Below, piece by piece: positions 11,134 through 54,255 of a DNA stretch of 64,000 nt (positions are counted from its first letter, which is position 1; each line of letters starts with the position of its first letter). The notes under the pieces were generated by a model. That model saw nothing but the letters and a program-made list of their open reading frames with translations. It was not told the DNA's origin and did no database searches. Source of the stretch: Flaccisagitta enflata (taxonomy: Eukaryota > Chaetognatha > Sagittoidea > Aphragmophora); NCBI GenBank assembly GCA_965153355.1, contig OZ231128.1, forward strand, positions 19,592,001-19,656,000. Direction: 5' to 3'. The translations under genes and the position numbers were made by a program.

Positions 11134-11156
11134 ACCGCCTTCAGCTTCTGGAAATT

Positions 11157-11474
11157 TTATGCCTTCGATGTGAGGTTGGTCAGATAGGTCGCGGAGAAAG
11201 GAGGAATGTCGCGTTCACTCGTTAACAAATCACCCACCAATGCGTCGTTGACGTCGACGACGTATTCTTCGTCGACCGATTGCATAGTGAATGATGCGAT
11301 GAAACGATCCTCAACAACATGACTTCCCACAGTAATCACCGTCATTTGCACTGTTTTTGTTGGAATCAGAAGACTGCGAATGACATTGGTACTGATCACG
11401 TCGCGATCAGCGCCTGAGTCGATCATAGCGTAAATCGTCCTCTGCGCACCCGAAGAATTGTTTATGATAGTCAC
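11157..11474 (-). CDS. BEL aspartic protease
   Basis: A 105-residue open frame contains YAMIDSGADRDVIS. The DSGA motif is the retropepsin active-site loop with its single catalytic Asp; two subunits would form the enzyme. Size and position between the zinc-knuckle gag and RT are normal. The enzyme would cut the Gag-Pol polyprotein. It lies in a different frame from the gag part upstream (11541-12494). Confidence 0.85.
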   Translation of the reverse strand: MTIINNSSGAQRTIYAMIDSGADRDVISTNVIRSLLIPTKTVQMTVITVGSHVVEDRFIASFTMQSVDEEYVVDVNDALVGDLLTSERDIPPFSATYLTNLTSKA

Positions 11475-11540
11475 TGGAACAATCGGACGGACAACGTCGT
11501 CGAATGAAGAGACGGACCGCGACGTTGCCGTCGCCGCCAG

Positions 11541-12494
11541 TCATGCCGTGACGTTAGAAGAGATCACCTCCGTAGGATTGGCTGCCTCCGCCGTCGACGG
11601 AGCTGTTGGTGCTGCTGCAGCCGCATCCTCTGACTTTTTGAAGGGAGCCAGCGGTACTTTATTTCCCTGCTTATTTTCTCCTTTCTTCTCTTCCTTTTCT
11701 TCTTTCTTGTAGGTGCGCCCGTGGAGAATCGTTGCGTGCCGCTTCTTGCAGGTTTGGCAAGTCGGTCTGTTCGCGCATCCTTTGGCGTTGTGTCCTGGCG
11801 CGAGACAGTGGAAGCAAAGACGACGAGACATGATCTTTTGAACTCTCGCGTCCACTTCCAACTCTAACAGCTGATGACATTCTTCTGTTTGATGCATTCC
11901 ACTGCAGACGTTGCAGCGGTCCGTCGACTGCGTCTTTTGCTTGCCATTGGTCAAAGCATCTTCATATGATGATGGCGCTTCTTTCTCTGTAGTTGCGACT
12001 GCTGCCACTGATGCTGTTTTGCAGCTTGCGCCTTTGTTGCGCTGAATCACCGCCCATGTCTCGATCATATTGACCAAGTTGTCGAATGAAAATAATTGTC
12101 CATTTTGGGCTGCTTCATGTTGCTTTTCCCAGAATTTATCTGCAAGATGAGGGACCCTCTTGTTGAGGATCTCCTGCAGCAGCTCGTCACGATAGCATTG
12201 TTGCACTTCTCCACAGGTCCTCGCAATCTTCTTTGCCTTTTGCAACCTTGCAGACAAATTGAAATGCCTTGCATGGTCGGCCGACTGGATCTTCGCCTCC
12301 GCGACGATTTCGTTGAACAGCGCCGCAATGTTGCAGCGCCTTGCCATGAAGACGACGTCCATTTTTGCGAAGGCGTCGTCAATTTCTCCTCTTGCTGTCG
12401 CTTCAGTTGCATCAATCGTCGCAGTTTCAATGATCTCTTTTGCCGGACCAGCAAACCACTTAGGCAATTCCAATAAGATGTCCATTTGCGTCAA
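11541..12494 (-). CDS. BEL gag, C-terminal part with zinc knuckles
   Basis: This 317-residue open frame has a helical part (PKWFAGPAKEIIETATID and following, about 170 residues) typical of the BEL gag domain. It then has cysteine motifs RCNVCSGMHQTEEC, LCFHCLAPGHNAKGC (a CX2CX4HX4C knuckle) and CQTCKKRHATILH. Knuckles bind the genomic RNA. The C-terminus is Lys/Glu-rich, then Ala-rich. The upstream neighbour at 12508-13143 continues gag in another frame. Confidence 0.88.
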   Translation of the reverse strand: MTQMDILLELPKWFAGPAKEIIETATIDATEATARGEIDDAFAKMDVVFMARRCNIAALFNEIVAEAKIQSADHARHFNLSARLQKAKKIARTCGEVQQCYRDELLQEILNKRVPHLADKFWEKQHEAAQNGQLFSFDNLVNMIETWAVIQRNKGASCKTASVAAVATTEKEAPSSYEDALTNGKQKTQSTDRCNVCSGMHQTEECHQLLELEVDARVQKIMSRRLCFHCLAPGHNAKGCANRPTCQTCKKRHATILHGRTYKKEEKEEKKGENKQGNKVPLAPFKKSEDAAAAAPTAPSTAEAANPTEVISSNVTA

Positions 12495-12507
12495 GCCTTC
12501 ATGCTTC

Positions 12508-13200
12508 TCAGCATCTTTGAACTTCCTCTTCCATCATGAAGTCAGTGGATGAAAGCTCCTGCAGAGGCTTCTCGGGTCTTGCTCTCTCCAACGCTTTGAG
12601 GCCGACCTCCCTTGCTCGCATGAGATCATTGTACGTCGCTCTTTCCAAAAACCTGTCCAGAGCCGGATTGTTGGGCATCTGAACATGGACTTCCGGTTGA
12701 CGGGCTACTTGATGATGCTCCACTTGATGATACGCTGGGGGTTGTTGGATGAAGGCGTATTGACCCCCGACTTTTACCGGAGATCTCTTTTTGGTGGTTT
12801 TTACACTCCACCCAACTTCCTCTTGCTGATTCACTTGTTTGGCGATCATCTTGATGGAATCTGGGAGCATCAAAATCTTGGCGGACGTACTGTCGCTGTT
12901 GTTGTTCTTCTTTCGTTGTTTCTCTTCTGCTCTTGCTGCGGCAAGGTCGAAGTCTCTCTGCTGAATCTGCATCTTCAAACTATCCACTTCCTGCTGCAAA
13001 CGTTGATTCTGCTGGATGACTTCCGCTTGAGGCGTTGCTAGAGGCGCTTGCTCTTCTTTCGGCGCCTTTGGCTGCAATCCACTCATTGTCTTCTTGGGAG
13101 CGACTTTCTTCTCTCTTTCTTTATCTTGCAGCTGCTGTGCCAACCGCGTCAGCGGCCTCTGCTTCTGCTCCTGCGCATCGCCTCCGTCGCATCACCTCCG
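12508..13200 (-). CDS. BEL gag, middle coiled-coil part
   Basis: The open frame is rich in Gln, Lys and Glu, with heptad-like text such as QQEVDSLKMQIQQRDFDLAAARAEEKQ, suggesting a coiled coil. A Pro/His/Gln-rich segment follows. At the end, RFLERATYNDLMRAREVG leads into the helical gag domain after a frame change near 12500. The frame opens before the first likely start and probably continues the Gln-rich ORF through a frame change between 13200 and 13300. Confidence 0.65.
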
Positions 13201-13254
13201 CTTCCGGCTGTGTTGAAGACCTTTTCCTCTTGATGGGGAAGACCAGTCTCCCTT

Positions 13255-15357
13255 CTAGCAGAACCAATCTGCTTCTCGAAGATCACTTCCGGTGCGGTAG
13301 GGAGAATCGTTGCTGCTGGGGTGATGATGCTGATCCTGATGCTGTTGCTGTTGTTGAAGCCGTTGCTGCTGCCACTGTTGATGTTGAAGCTGCTGTTGCT
13401 GGTCAGGACGCTGTTGCTGTTCATTCTGCTGCTGCAGTTGACGCTGACGTTGTCCTTGCTGCTGCTGCTGCTCCAACTGTTGCTGCTGCTGCATCGGCTG
13501 CTTGACGGACGTTTCCACTGACTGCACATGACGTTGCTGTATGTTCGAATTGAACAATCCCGGATTGAAATTTCTGAAGATAGATCGACGGTCTTTTGGC
13601 GGATGCTGCGGCTGCTGCTGGTCCAGCTCAGACAGTTGTCTAAGCTTCACATCCCGCTGCTCTAAAGCTCCACCAATGCCGCCGTCGTTCAGGCTATTCC
13701 AGTGCTTTCGTTGCATTTCTGCCGCATTGTTGAATACTCCTGCTCTTCTATCTTCATCTCGTTGCTGCTGCTGGCGAAAGTCACACATTCTGTCGTATAA
13801 CTCTTTGTCTTCTTGTGATGAGCTTCGCTGTTGGAATCCCAATGGCACCGCGATCGGCGCCTTTGGAGCTGTTGCTGCACCACCACCTTCACCTTCAGCC
13901 ATCATGCGCAGACGTTGATCTGCAAGGCGTTGCTGTCTCTCTTCTTCTGTCTCCTCACTGACGTTCATGCTTTCGACAGGATGGTTATTTGAAGCTGGAG
14001 GATTCACTACCACCGCTGGGATCGCGGCGGAAGGTTGCTGTTGCTGCTGCTGTTGCTGTTGCGTATTTTCTCCTGCATCATTTTGCCGCTGTTGTTGTTG
14101 TTCGTGCGGCTGCATTGCCGTTTGATGTTGTCGCAGCTCTTGTTGTTGTTGCTGTTGCTGTTGTTGCTGCTGCTGATCGTATTGTTGCTGTTGTTGAGCC
14201 ACGGGTTGTGGCGCCGGCTGCATGATCTGATGTTGTTGTTGATCTTGTTGACAAAATTGTTGGAGTTGCTGCAACTGCTGCTGCTGCAACAGCTCTTGCT
14301 GCTGCCGTTGAGCCGTCGTTTGCTGCTGCTCCTGTGGTTGGTGGAGTTGACGTTGCTGTTGGAGTTGCTGCTGCTGCATCTGCAATTGATGCTGCTGCTG
14401 TTGCTCCTGTTGCTGTCGCTGCTCCTCCTCCCGTTGTTGCTGCTGCATATCATCAATCAGCCGACGGCCTTGTCGCATTTCCTCCTCCAACTGCCTACCC
14501 CATCTGTCTCTCTCAGCACTCCTGTTGACGAAGCGTCGCCTCGCCCTCTCCTGCGGCGTCAATCCGTTGATGATCCCGCGGCCTCTTGCAAGAGCGTCGG
14601 CGTCGTCGAGATCCGCAAGCATGTCGTCAGCTTGCTCCATCGGAGACGCACGCGCAGGTTCAATTTCCGAGACCAAATCTGATACCCATTGATTGACGGC
14701 ATCTCCTCTTTGGATCGGCGGCAGATTTAAAAATTGGCCGCCAGTTGGAGATTGCGCACCATGTCGCGGGACCGGAAGTGGTAGATACTCGGATCCGTCG
14801 GGGTTTGGCGAAGACGTTCGCATCCTTGGAGTCGGAGCGCCGGTAACATTGTCACGGGCGGCGTGGGTGTCAGTTGGGAGACTGTTCCATGAGAATTCAT
14901 TGACGGGTCTTTTGCGATTCCCAATGTCGTTGTGCACTGCATTCACGATGTCGGCGTTGGAAGGAAAACCCTCTGGATAGTTTTCACGATCAAAGAAACG
15001 CATGGAGTCCCATTCGCGCCGGATTCGACGCAAAGTAGACGCCGCGAATCGAAGAGGGTCGCCGGGCATCGAGTCGAGCGCCATTTGCCTTGCATACGAT
15101 ATGAAGTCGTAAACCATATCCCGAAGTCCGTGTCGAGCGCCATCTGATTCACAGGCGGCGTCGTCGAAGTCATTCGTTCCTTCGGCGCAAGTAGAAACGG
15201 CGTCGAAAAGGCGCCGGCATCCTTCCATTTCCGCAGTGATGTCGTTCTTCATTGCGCGCAAACGGTTCGACCTCGGACACTGATTCAAACCGAAGTGAGA
15301 TACACGAGATGACGTTGAAGCGGTCGAGACGGTGTCGTCGTTGCGCGCGGCTGCCAT
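13255..15357 (-). CDS. BEL gag, N-terminal Gln-rich part
   Basis: A 700-residue open frame starts MAAARNDDTVS, 55 bases after the 5' LTR, a normal place for gag. Residues 1-290 are ordered-looking, with RRLFDAVSTCAEG and EFSWNSLP among others. Residues about 290-440 and 620-690 are dominated by glutamine runs encoded by CAG/CAA (13320-14460). Gln-rich regions often drive self-association; that role here is inference. The frame ends at 13255 while an alternative frame stays open, so the true gag probably continues past a frame change. Confidence 0.8.
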   Translation of the reverse strand: MAAARNDDTVSTASTSSRVSHFGLNQCPRSNRLRAMKNDITAEMEGCRRLFDAVSTCAEGTNDFDDAACESDGARHGLRDMVYDFISYARQMALDSMPGDPLRFAASTLRRIRREWDSMRFFDRENYPEGFPSNADIVNAVHNDIGNRKRPVNEFSWNSLPTDTHAARDNVTGAPTPRMRTSSPNPDGSEYLPLPVPRHGAQSPTGGQFLNLPPIQRGDAVNQWVSDLVSEIEPARASPMEQADDMLADLDDADALARGRGIINGLTPQERARRRFVNRSAERDRWGRQLEEEMRQGRRLIDDMQQQQREEEQRQQQEQQQQHQLQMQQQQLQQQRQLHQPQEQQQTTAQRQQQELLQQQQLQQLQQFCQQDQQQHQIMQPAPQPVAQQQQQYDQQQQQQQQQQQQELRQHQTAMQPHEQQQQRQNDAGENTQQQQQQQQQPSAAIPAVVVNPPASNNHPVESMNVSEETEEERQQRLADQRLRMMAEGEGGGAATAPKAPIAVPLGFQQRSSSQEDKELYDRMCDFRQQQQRDEDRRAGVFNNAAEMQRKHWNSLNDGGIGGALEQRDVKLRQLSELDQQQPQHPPKDRRSIFRNFNPGLFNSNIQQRHVQSVETSVKQPMQQQQQLEQQQQQGQRQRQLQQQNEQQQRPDQQQQLQHQQWQQQRLQQQQQHQDQHHHPSSNDSPYRTGSDLREADWFC

Positions 15358-15412
15358 TGTCCAATTTCGTTTTCGGAGGTCGAAGATGGAAAGAGTCGCA
15401 TAATTTTTAAAT

Positions 15413-16326
15413 TGTTGAAATATAAATTACGCCCACGAGTTTCAACTGGCACTGTCTATGAGCGTCTATCTGACTGACGACTTGTGGTGAAAGAAAGTTG
15501 GCCGATTGGAAAATAGGAAGGCGATCGTCTCGTTTATTCCATAAAAATTTCAACAACTGAAGAGAGGGGGGAAAAATGAAAGGGAAAGTGGGCGTTAATT
15601 GTGATCAGCAAACGCAAAAGATAACATGAAATCGAGATAGGACACAATAAAGGACAGAAACAGCACATGACAACATGTTCATCTTCTTCAGAGCCCATGC
15701 CACCTGATAATACCTGCCCCTGCCCCGGCCCATCCCATTAAATTCATCCATATCATCCCTATAGCAAGCTGATTGGGCAAGCGATAAAACCATACTAAAA
15801 TCCGGCGATAAAAATGCAAAAGAGCAAAAGACAAAATAACAGACCGAAAACAAGATAAAAAAAAACAACGTTAATAAAAGCAAAGACGCATCTATAAAAC
15901 TTACTTTTAGGCCCACTTTCGTTGGTTTCAACCCACAGTCTGTCGAAGTCAAATTAACGTTAATTGTCCGTTCATATGTTTATCTGCAATAAAAAGATGA
16001 GAGATTATTGAAATTAGTGAATTCCAAGGGCGCATTCAAACGATCACAATCAATCAATCATAAGAAGCAATGCCGTAAATAAATAAAATCAATCAATCCA
16101 AAAATTGGGCCAATACGAAAGACGAGTTACGTATGTTCGCCTACGTACTAAAAACAAATGGCACAAAATACAAGGCGCAACCATATGGTACACCCATCTA
16201 GTTCAATATATAAAAATGGCGAAACAAAAAAGACGGGCATTGAATAATCGAAAGGAAAAGCCAAAAGCACGCAAAAGAGACAAAAGCACACATACCTAAG
16301 AAACGGACAGACATACATTTCTAACA
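15413..16326 (-). repeat. 5' LTR of the BEL/Pao element
   Basis: Partner of 3086-3999. In element orientation it begins TGTTAGAAATG at 16326 and ends TTTCAACA at 15413. It should contain the element's promoter and polyadenylation signal. The minus-strand sequence just inside (ATTTAAAAATTATGCGACTC) should hold the tRNA primer-binding site, but I could not match it to a tRNA. Confidence 0.92.
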
Positions 16327-17793
16327 GGGAGGGATTGAATTGATGATTGATGGATTTTTGAAAAACGGACGGAGGGACGGACGACGGACGCCTCCTACAT
16401 ATTGAACGTGTGACGAACAAAAGATGAATTGATGAGTTGATGGATTTTTGGTGGAAACGGGAGGGACGGACGGACGGACAGACCCTCTTATAGAGATGCG
16501 GACGCATCTAAAAATGATTTGGGAGGGATGGATTGATGAATTGATGGATTTTTGAAAAAGGGTAACGGAGGGACGGACGGACGGACAGACCCTCTTATAG
16601 AGATGCGAGGACGCATCTAAAAATGATTGGGAGTGGTGTGGGAGGGATTGAATTGATGATTGATGGATTTTTGAAAAAGGGTAACGGAGGGACGGACGGA
16701 CGGACGGACAGACCTTCTTATAGAGATGCGAGGACGCATCTAAAAATGATTGGAGTGGTGTGGAGGATTGAATTGATGATTGATGGATTTTTGAAAAAGG
16801 GTAACGGAGAGACGGACGGACGGACGGACAGACCCTCATAGAGATGCGGACGCATCTAAAATGATTGGGAGTGGTGTGGGAGGGATTGAATTGATGATTG
16901 ATGGATTTTTGAAAAAGGGTAACGGACGGACGGACGGACAGACCTCTTATAGAGATGCGAGGCGCATCTAAAAAATGATGGGTGGTGTGGAGGGATTGAA
17001 TTGATGATTGATGGATTTTTGAAAAAGGGTAACGGAGGGACGGACGGACGGACAGACCCTCTTATAGAGATGCGAGGACGCATCTAAAAATGATTGGGAG
17101 TGGTGTGGGAGGGATTGAATTGATGATTGAAGGATTTTTGAAAAAGGGTAACGGAGGGACGGACGGACGGACAGACCCTCTTATAGAGATGCGAGGACGC
17201 ATCTAAAAATGATTGGGAGTGGTGTAGGAGGATTGAATTGATGATTGATGGTTTTGAAAAAAGGGTAACGAGAAGAGGACGACGGACGGACAGACCCTCT
17301 TATAGAGATGCGAGGACGCATCTAAAAATGATTGGAGTGGTGTGGGATTGAATTGATGATTGATGGATTTTGGAAGAGGTAACGGAGGACGGACGGACGG
17401 ACAGACCCTTCTTATAGAGATGCGAGGACGCATCTAAAAATGATTGGGAGGTGTGGGAGGATTGAATTGATGATTGATGGATTTTTGAAAAAGGGTAACG
17501 GAGGGACGGACGGACGGACAGACCCTCTTATAGAGATGCGAGGACGCATCTAAAAATGATTGGGAGTGGTGTGGGAGGGATTGAATTGATGATTGATGGA
17601 TTTTTGAAAAAGGGTAACGGAGGGACGGACGGACGGACAGACCCTCTTATAGAGATGCGAGGACGCATCTAAAAATGATTGGGAGTGGTGTGGGAGGGAT
17701 TGAATTGATGATTGATGGATTTTTGAAAAAGGGTAACGGAGGGACGGACGGACGGACAGACCCTCTTATAGAGATGCGAGGACGCATCTAAAA
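16327..17793. repeat. Satellite array, right arm
   Basis: About twelve units of the same ~118-120 bp satellite resume in mid-unit at the duplicated GGGAG. All are of the GATTGATGG variant; the GCTTGTATTGG variant of the left arm is absent. Units between 16327 and 17450 carry many one- or two-base deletions, while 17450-17793 is regular. The scattered indels could be decay or consensus error in a repeat. The array stops just after a final hairpin and CTAAAAA. Confidence 0.93.
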
Positions 17794-18505
17794 AACACTT
17801 CTCCAGAGCTAATTAGTGGTGCAATCTGCATAACAATATGTTTTTGCATTTAAGTCTTACAGAACTTCAAAGAACCAAGGGTATGTCAAAATGACAATTT
17901 TTAGGTATTTTGGCCAATTTTAGGCCTTTTCACCATGAAAATCTAAAAAAAACTAAAAAAAATGATAAAAATAGAGCTCAAGAGCTAATCAGTGGTGCAA
18001 TCCACATGTTTCTATCATTTTTTGTTTAGATTTGAGCGCATTTCAAAGATTGAAGGGTATGAGGCTCATTTTGCATTCAGAATTTTAGTGGCAGTTTTGA
18101 CATATTTCACATTTTCTAACATATCTGCTTTGAATAAGCCAGTTGGGAAAAAATTGTAATCTTTATGTGGCATGTCATGTCAATATGTTTTGGCATCTCC
18201 TTTTGACAGAACTTGAACAATAAGGGTGTGAGGTAAAATTACCATATTTGTTTATTTTAGCTGTATTTTGCTGTATTTTAGCTGTATTTAGCTGTATTCA
18301 ATATTGGGCCACTTTGCCAAAGTATCATTGCAGATGGGTGGGCAGGGGCGTCCAACCCCCATCCACTTCCCCCCCCACACACAATCTCAAACATACTAAA
18401 CCAAGTCATAAGTCACAATATTGTTGTGGACGGGTAGGCAGGGGCAGCCAACCCCCATCCCCACCAATCGCCTTTTTTGCACCTCCTTTTACAATCTATA
18501 AAAAA
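17794..18505. other. Non-coding interval with HPR fragments
   Basis: This AT-rich DNA has no recognised gene. Two copies of a phrase like GGGTGGGCAGGGGCGTCCAACCCCCATCC (about 18335-18470), next to CACAATATTGTTG, are fragments of the HPR repeat end seen complete near 35400 and 59510. A (GCTGTATTTTA)n run is at 18262-18300. Confidence 0.5.
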
Positions 18506-18577
18506 AGTTTGGGGAAATATTGATCAAAATTTTTTTTACCATCAGCCAGAGCAAGAAAAACTCTACAATTTGATCAA
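18506..18577. repeat. Inverted copy of window positions 1-75
   Basis: Reads GGGAAATATTGATCAAAA and onwards, the reverse complement of the window start with few differences. It may mark the right edge of a unit spanning the satellite and BEL block, or simply be a second copy of a dispersed repeat. Confidence 0.6.
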
Positions 18578-18800
18578 AAACTTTATGCAGATTGGTCCAT
18601 GCAAATTTGTGAGCATTGTCCACTCACACACAGCAAGTTAAGACAGCCCCTCACTCACTTATCCGCTTCTTTCACAGGTGCTATGCGTTTTTATCTGAAA
18701 ATTTCATGCATGTCAATTATTCATATATTTGATATAGATCTTTAAAGTTTACGTATTTTAAATATTCACATTCCTGGTAAAATTTCCAATCACTTGATAA

Positions 18801-19738
18801 AGGGTATTTCAAGTGAGTTGCACCATAAAGAATCGACATATCTCTGCTTCTAGGAACTCGAATCAATTTCTGAAAAAAGATCTACAAAAATCTTGCTCTT
18901 CAGTTTCTTTATATCAAACCTCAACTTTAAGTAATTGATAGATGTGTGTCAGTAAAAGATCAAAAGAAAAGTCATTTCCAGTAGTAAATCATCTATTTTA
19001 TAAATGTACCTAGCAGTAGCTTACTTTAAGTGGTTGCCATTTTTAAACAAATTGAGCTAGAACCCTGGGATTGGTCTCAAATGAAAGACAATTTAACATA
19101 GATTGCTCATCTGCTTTAAAATCAGGGAAACTTTGAACGTTTAATAATTTTATTTATGATTTTGGTCAAACATCATCAAAACATTGATTGCAACTTTTGA
19201 AAAGGTCAATCAAATTTTTCTCAAATAGTGAAAACCTGCCAAATTTTTTAGGAGATCTGAAATCTATGACAAATTATCTGTCATTTGAGACCAATCTCAG
19301 GGTTCTAGCTCAATTCGTTAAAAAATGGCACACAGTTAAAGAGAGCTATTTCCAAGTACAGTAAGAAGTAAAAAAATAAAAATTGATGAGGACAGAAATC
19401 ACATATGTTCATCTCAGATATGTAGCGTCTAGATGAGTTGTCCAATTATCATGAAATTTTGCATGCAAAAACTGAAGACCAAGATCTTTGAAGAACTTTT
19501 TTCAAAAATTGATTTGAGCTCCTAGAAGCAGAGATATGTCAATTCTTTACATTACATTGCAACCAAAACTAAAATAAGGACAAGAGCCTTAGGAGCTCTT
19601 ACTGGGGTTTACTGCGCACCCTTCACCACTATCCTTAGAATTATCAAAATTCACCTCAGCCCCTACCACAGATCGGCTTAACAGATACATATCCATCAAG
19701 TTACTCTGAGTTATGTTGCAACTCACTTGGAACACCCT
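18801..19738. mobile_element. TIR element (MITE-like) with inserted repeat
   Basis: The left end AGGGTATTTCAAGTGAGTTG pairs with the right end CAACTCACTTGGAACACCCT. A second inverted pair inside (GACATATCTCTGCTTCTAGG near 18836 and its complement near 19530) extends the match. A dispersed repeat containing GAGCCTTAGGAGCTCTTACTGG lies between them at about 19563-19660; related copies occur at 55530 and 56100. Two inverted copies of a motif like CCAATCTCAGGGTTCTAGCT occur inside (19056 and 19282). No transposase is encoded. A TA precedes the left end; the right flank is degraded. Confidence 0.6.
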
Positions 19739-20221
19739 GAAGGTTGCGCTATGTGTTTTTATGAAAAAAATACAGTTTTGATTTCTATGCCACCATTATG
19801 AAAATTGCAAAGGTGGCCTGAAATACAAAAATTTTATTTTCTTATGAAAGTATAAAGTGTGACATATCAAATGATTGGAAATTTCACCAGAAATATGAAT
19901 CTTGTATCAGAATTGCAAAACAGATATATCCTTGGGATCTATGTATTATTATACAAGAAATTCACACTTTTTAGTTGTTTTTGCAAAAATTTTCAAGGGA
20001 AATTTATTTTTTAACAGTCAACATCCATTCTCCACTATAAATGTACCTACTCATACAAGTTGCTACTGCGGGGGAATTATTTGAATTCATACCCGATGAA
20101 GGCCCGCTGAGTTCAGACTCTATCAAAAAAGATATACATGCCCTAACAAACCGCTGCTTTCGTTACAGAGCTACATTTGTTGCAAAGCCATTAAAAAAAT
20201 CTTATTTCGTGTCCCTCTCAG

Positions 20222-52113
<31,892 letters not shown>

Positions 52114-52747
52114 TTGGGATCTCGATCAGGGTTTTAACGAACCCGTTGGAATGTTGTGTCATACATAATATATCGTATTTATTCACACAATTGGAACGTG
52201 TCTACAGACAGACACCACTCTAAGACAGTTGACATGAAACTAAGCTACAGTACAAGATAATCTAGCAAAAGAAGATACGAACGAGGGAAATGCACACAAA
52301 CGTTGATCGTTGAGATGAGGCGGGTTCCACTTGATCATTGATGGGATGTTATGATAAATTGCAATGAGGGTCTAAAGCGACGCGATCATTTGAGGGAAAG
52401 TTGTGTTAGTGTCAAGATGAGGCCATGAGGGAAATGATTTATAACTCAATATGTTTTGGTTATGTTTCACTACATATTCCTGAATCTGTGATTGTGATGG
52501 ATATGAGGATTGCTGCAACGTAGTGAACATTGCAGAAATGTCGTTCGAGATGACTAGCAGGCGTGCGTCTCTCCTTAGTACACTACATTGTATTCATTCA
52601 AAAAATTAGTGGTTAATGATTCTAGAACAAATTCATTTCCAATTTGAACAACAACAGTGAGAGTGTAAAAATTCTTTTTAAGGAGTCTCTCTTCCAAAAC
52701 TTTCTAAACTTTTGCAGAATATTGTTAGTAGCAGGATACACTTTTTT
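52114..52747. other. Downstream of SLC9C stop, probable 3' UTR and spacer
   Basis: Non-coding sequence after the stop at 52113. No canonical AATAAA was seen in the first 100 bases. No other gene was recognised. Confidence 0.4.
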
Positions 52748-52887
52748 AGTCGCGGACACGCGACTCAACACCTTGCCGTGTCCATCGGTCCGTCCGTCGG
52801 TCACATTTCTGAATTCCGAGCGGTTTTTGCGGTACTGCTCCCGCCCAACCGTCTGCGACTGGATTGCCGGGTATCCGGCCTTGTTTT
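52748..52887 (-). mobile_element. HPR repeat, short complete copy, GGAC subtype
   Basis: Hairpin AGTCGCGGACACGCGACT (52748-52765), CAACACCTTGCCGTGTCC, a GGTCCGTCCGTCGG tract, TACTGCTCCCGCCCAACC, then GTCTGCGACTGGATTGCC and TATCCGGCCTTGTT. The far-end AGTCGCAGAC matches the arm AGTCGCGGAC. About 140 bp. Confidence 0.87.
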
Positions 52888-53397
52888 TAACAATATCATT
52901 TTTTAGGCAAGCCTTCTATGTTTTTAAATTTTATGCTGTTTCAGGGCTTGAATGTTTTTGAAATGATCTTCTTCTAATGTAAATGATTTTAAATATAATA
53001 TAATTTCAAATATATATACAATGATAGAGTATAAAATAATACAAATGTTTTAAGTATTATGGTTCAAATATTCTGTATAATTTTTTATTATTTTGTTTTT
53101 TAATCTTTTTTTGCAAGTTTTTGTTCTATTAGTTAAGAAAATTTTCAAACCTAAAATAAAGCTTTTCAATTTTTTTTAGATTTGTTCCTAGATATTTATG
53201 GATTTTTAGCCTAACATTCATATAAACTTGGTTTTTATATAAAAAAGAAAGTGTAACCGCGTAAAGGCATATGAAAACTGCCGCAAGGTATGCATTTGTT
53301 TCTCTCGGCGGCTAAGTTATCGCCCTCTAAAAATCAAGGTGTTAGCTGTGTTATCAGTGCAATTCAAACAAATGAACAGAGGAAAAGAATCCCAGTA

Positions 53398-54006
53398 CTA
53401 TCTTCGCCAAAAGAAACGCGACACCTTCTACCTTGAATATCTTCGCTTCTAGAGAAGCTAGAAACTTTTGTAAAAAAACGAATTAATCTACTCCAAAAGA
53501 TCTACAAAATGAGTCCAATCTGGTACCTGTATCTTAAAGCGTTTAGAAATGGCAAGCAGAAGATGGGAAATAGTCATTTTCAGAATTGATAAAAAATTGT
53601 GAAAAAAAGAATAGAAAAAAATTCATGTAAGTTTAACATAGGTTATCTCAGCTTCTGGAAAAGCTAGATACTTTTTCCAAAAAAGCAAATTAATCTACAT
53701 CGAAAAATCTAAAAGATGAGCGCAATCTGGGTTCTGTAGCTCAAACCGTTTGGAAATGGCAAGCAAAAAAGTAAACATGTTGTAAAAATCTTAGGCTTGC
53801 AAAAACTGTGAACAAATGAGAAAAGGTTATCAAATCTGTTAATAAAGAAATGCGTTAGAAATTGCAATTTAGACTCACAGCCTGATTTGTTTCTCATTAA
53901 AAAAAATTAATTGACATACAGACTCTCTCAGTTGCCAAATTTTGTCAGATTATGGTCAATAAATCATATCTTTCCCAGGGTGTCGCGTTTCTTTTGGCGA
54001 AGATAG
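53398..54006 (+). mobile_element. 609-bp TA-flanked TIR element (copy 1)
   Basis: Ends CTATCTTCGCCAAAAGAAAC and GTTTCTTTTGGCGAAGATAG; the inverted repeat extends to about 29 bases. TA at 53396-53397 and 54007-54008. The interior has two ~205-bp modules, each with AATTAATCTAC and a CAATCTGG...GAAATGGCAAGC motif (about 53517 and 53722). No transposase. Fits a Tc1/mariner-type MITE. Confidence 0.9.
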
Positions 54007-54255
54007 TACTTATACTAACATCTTTTTCTGACATCTAAGCCCAACGCTAATCGGGAGTATGTGAATGAACGTTTTAATTGAAAAATGAATGAATGAATGA
54101 AGGAATGAATGGCCCATGAATAAAAAAGATTGAATGAATGAGTGAGTGAATGAATGTTTGAATGATTGAATGAACAACTGGATGGAAAGGTATGTGAGAA
54201 GGCATGAGTTTTGAGTGGAAACCAAAATGGTAGAAAGACGTTTTGTGGTGTTTTA

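Larger units (their letters stand above)
3086..16326 (-). mobile_element. BEL/Pao LTR retrotransposon, 13.2 kb, inserted in satellite
   Basis: Two ~914 bp long terminal repeats (3086-3999 and 15413-16326) flank a minus-strand gag-pol. The element is bounded by the direct duplication GGGAG at 3081-3085 and 16327-16331; five bases is usual for BEL/Pao. In element orientation the order is LTR, Gln-rich gag, zinc-knuckle gag, aspartic protease, RT with RNase H, integrase, an extra ORF, polypurine tract, LTR. Protease before RT and integrase last, with the characteristic BEL C-terminal domain after the integrase core, separates it from Gypsy and Copia. At 13.2 kb it is longer than most BEL elements because of the long gag and the extra 3' region. 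Several frame changes and an altered RT active site suggest it is not autonomous now, unless some are assembly errors. Confidence 0.93.

Noticed and set aside
13321-14682. Leu-rich plus-strand open frames opposite the BEL gag
   Set aside because: They are antisense shadows of CAG/CAA glutamine codons.
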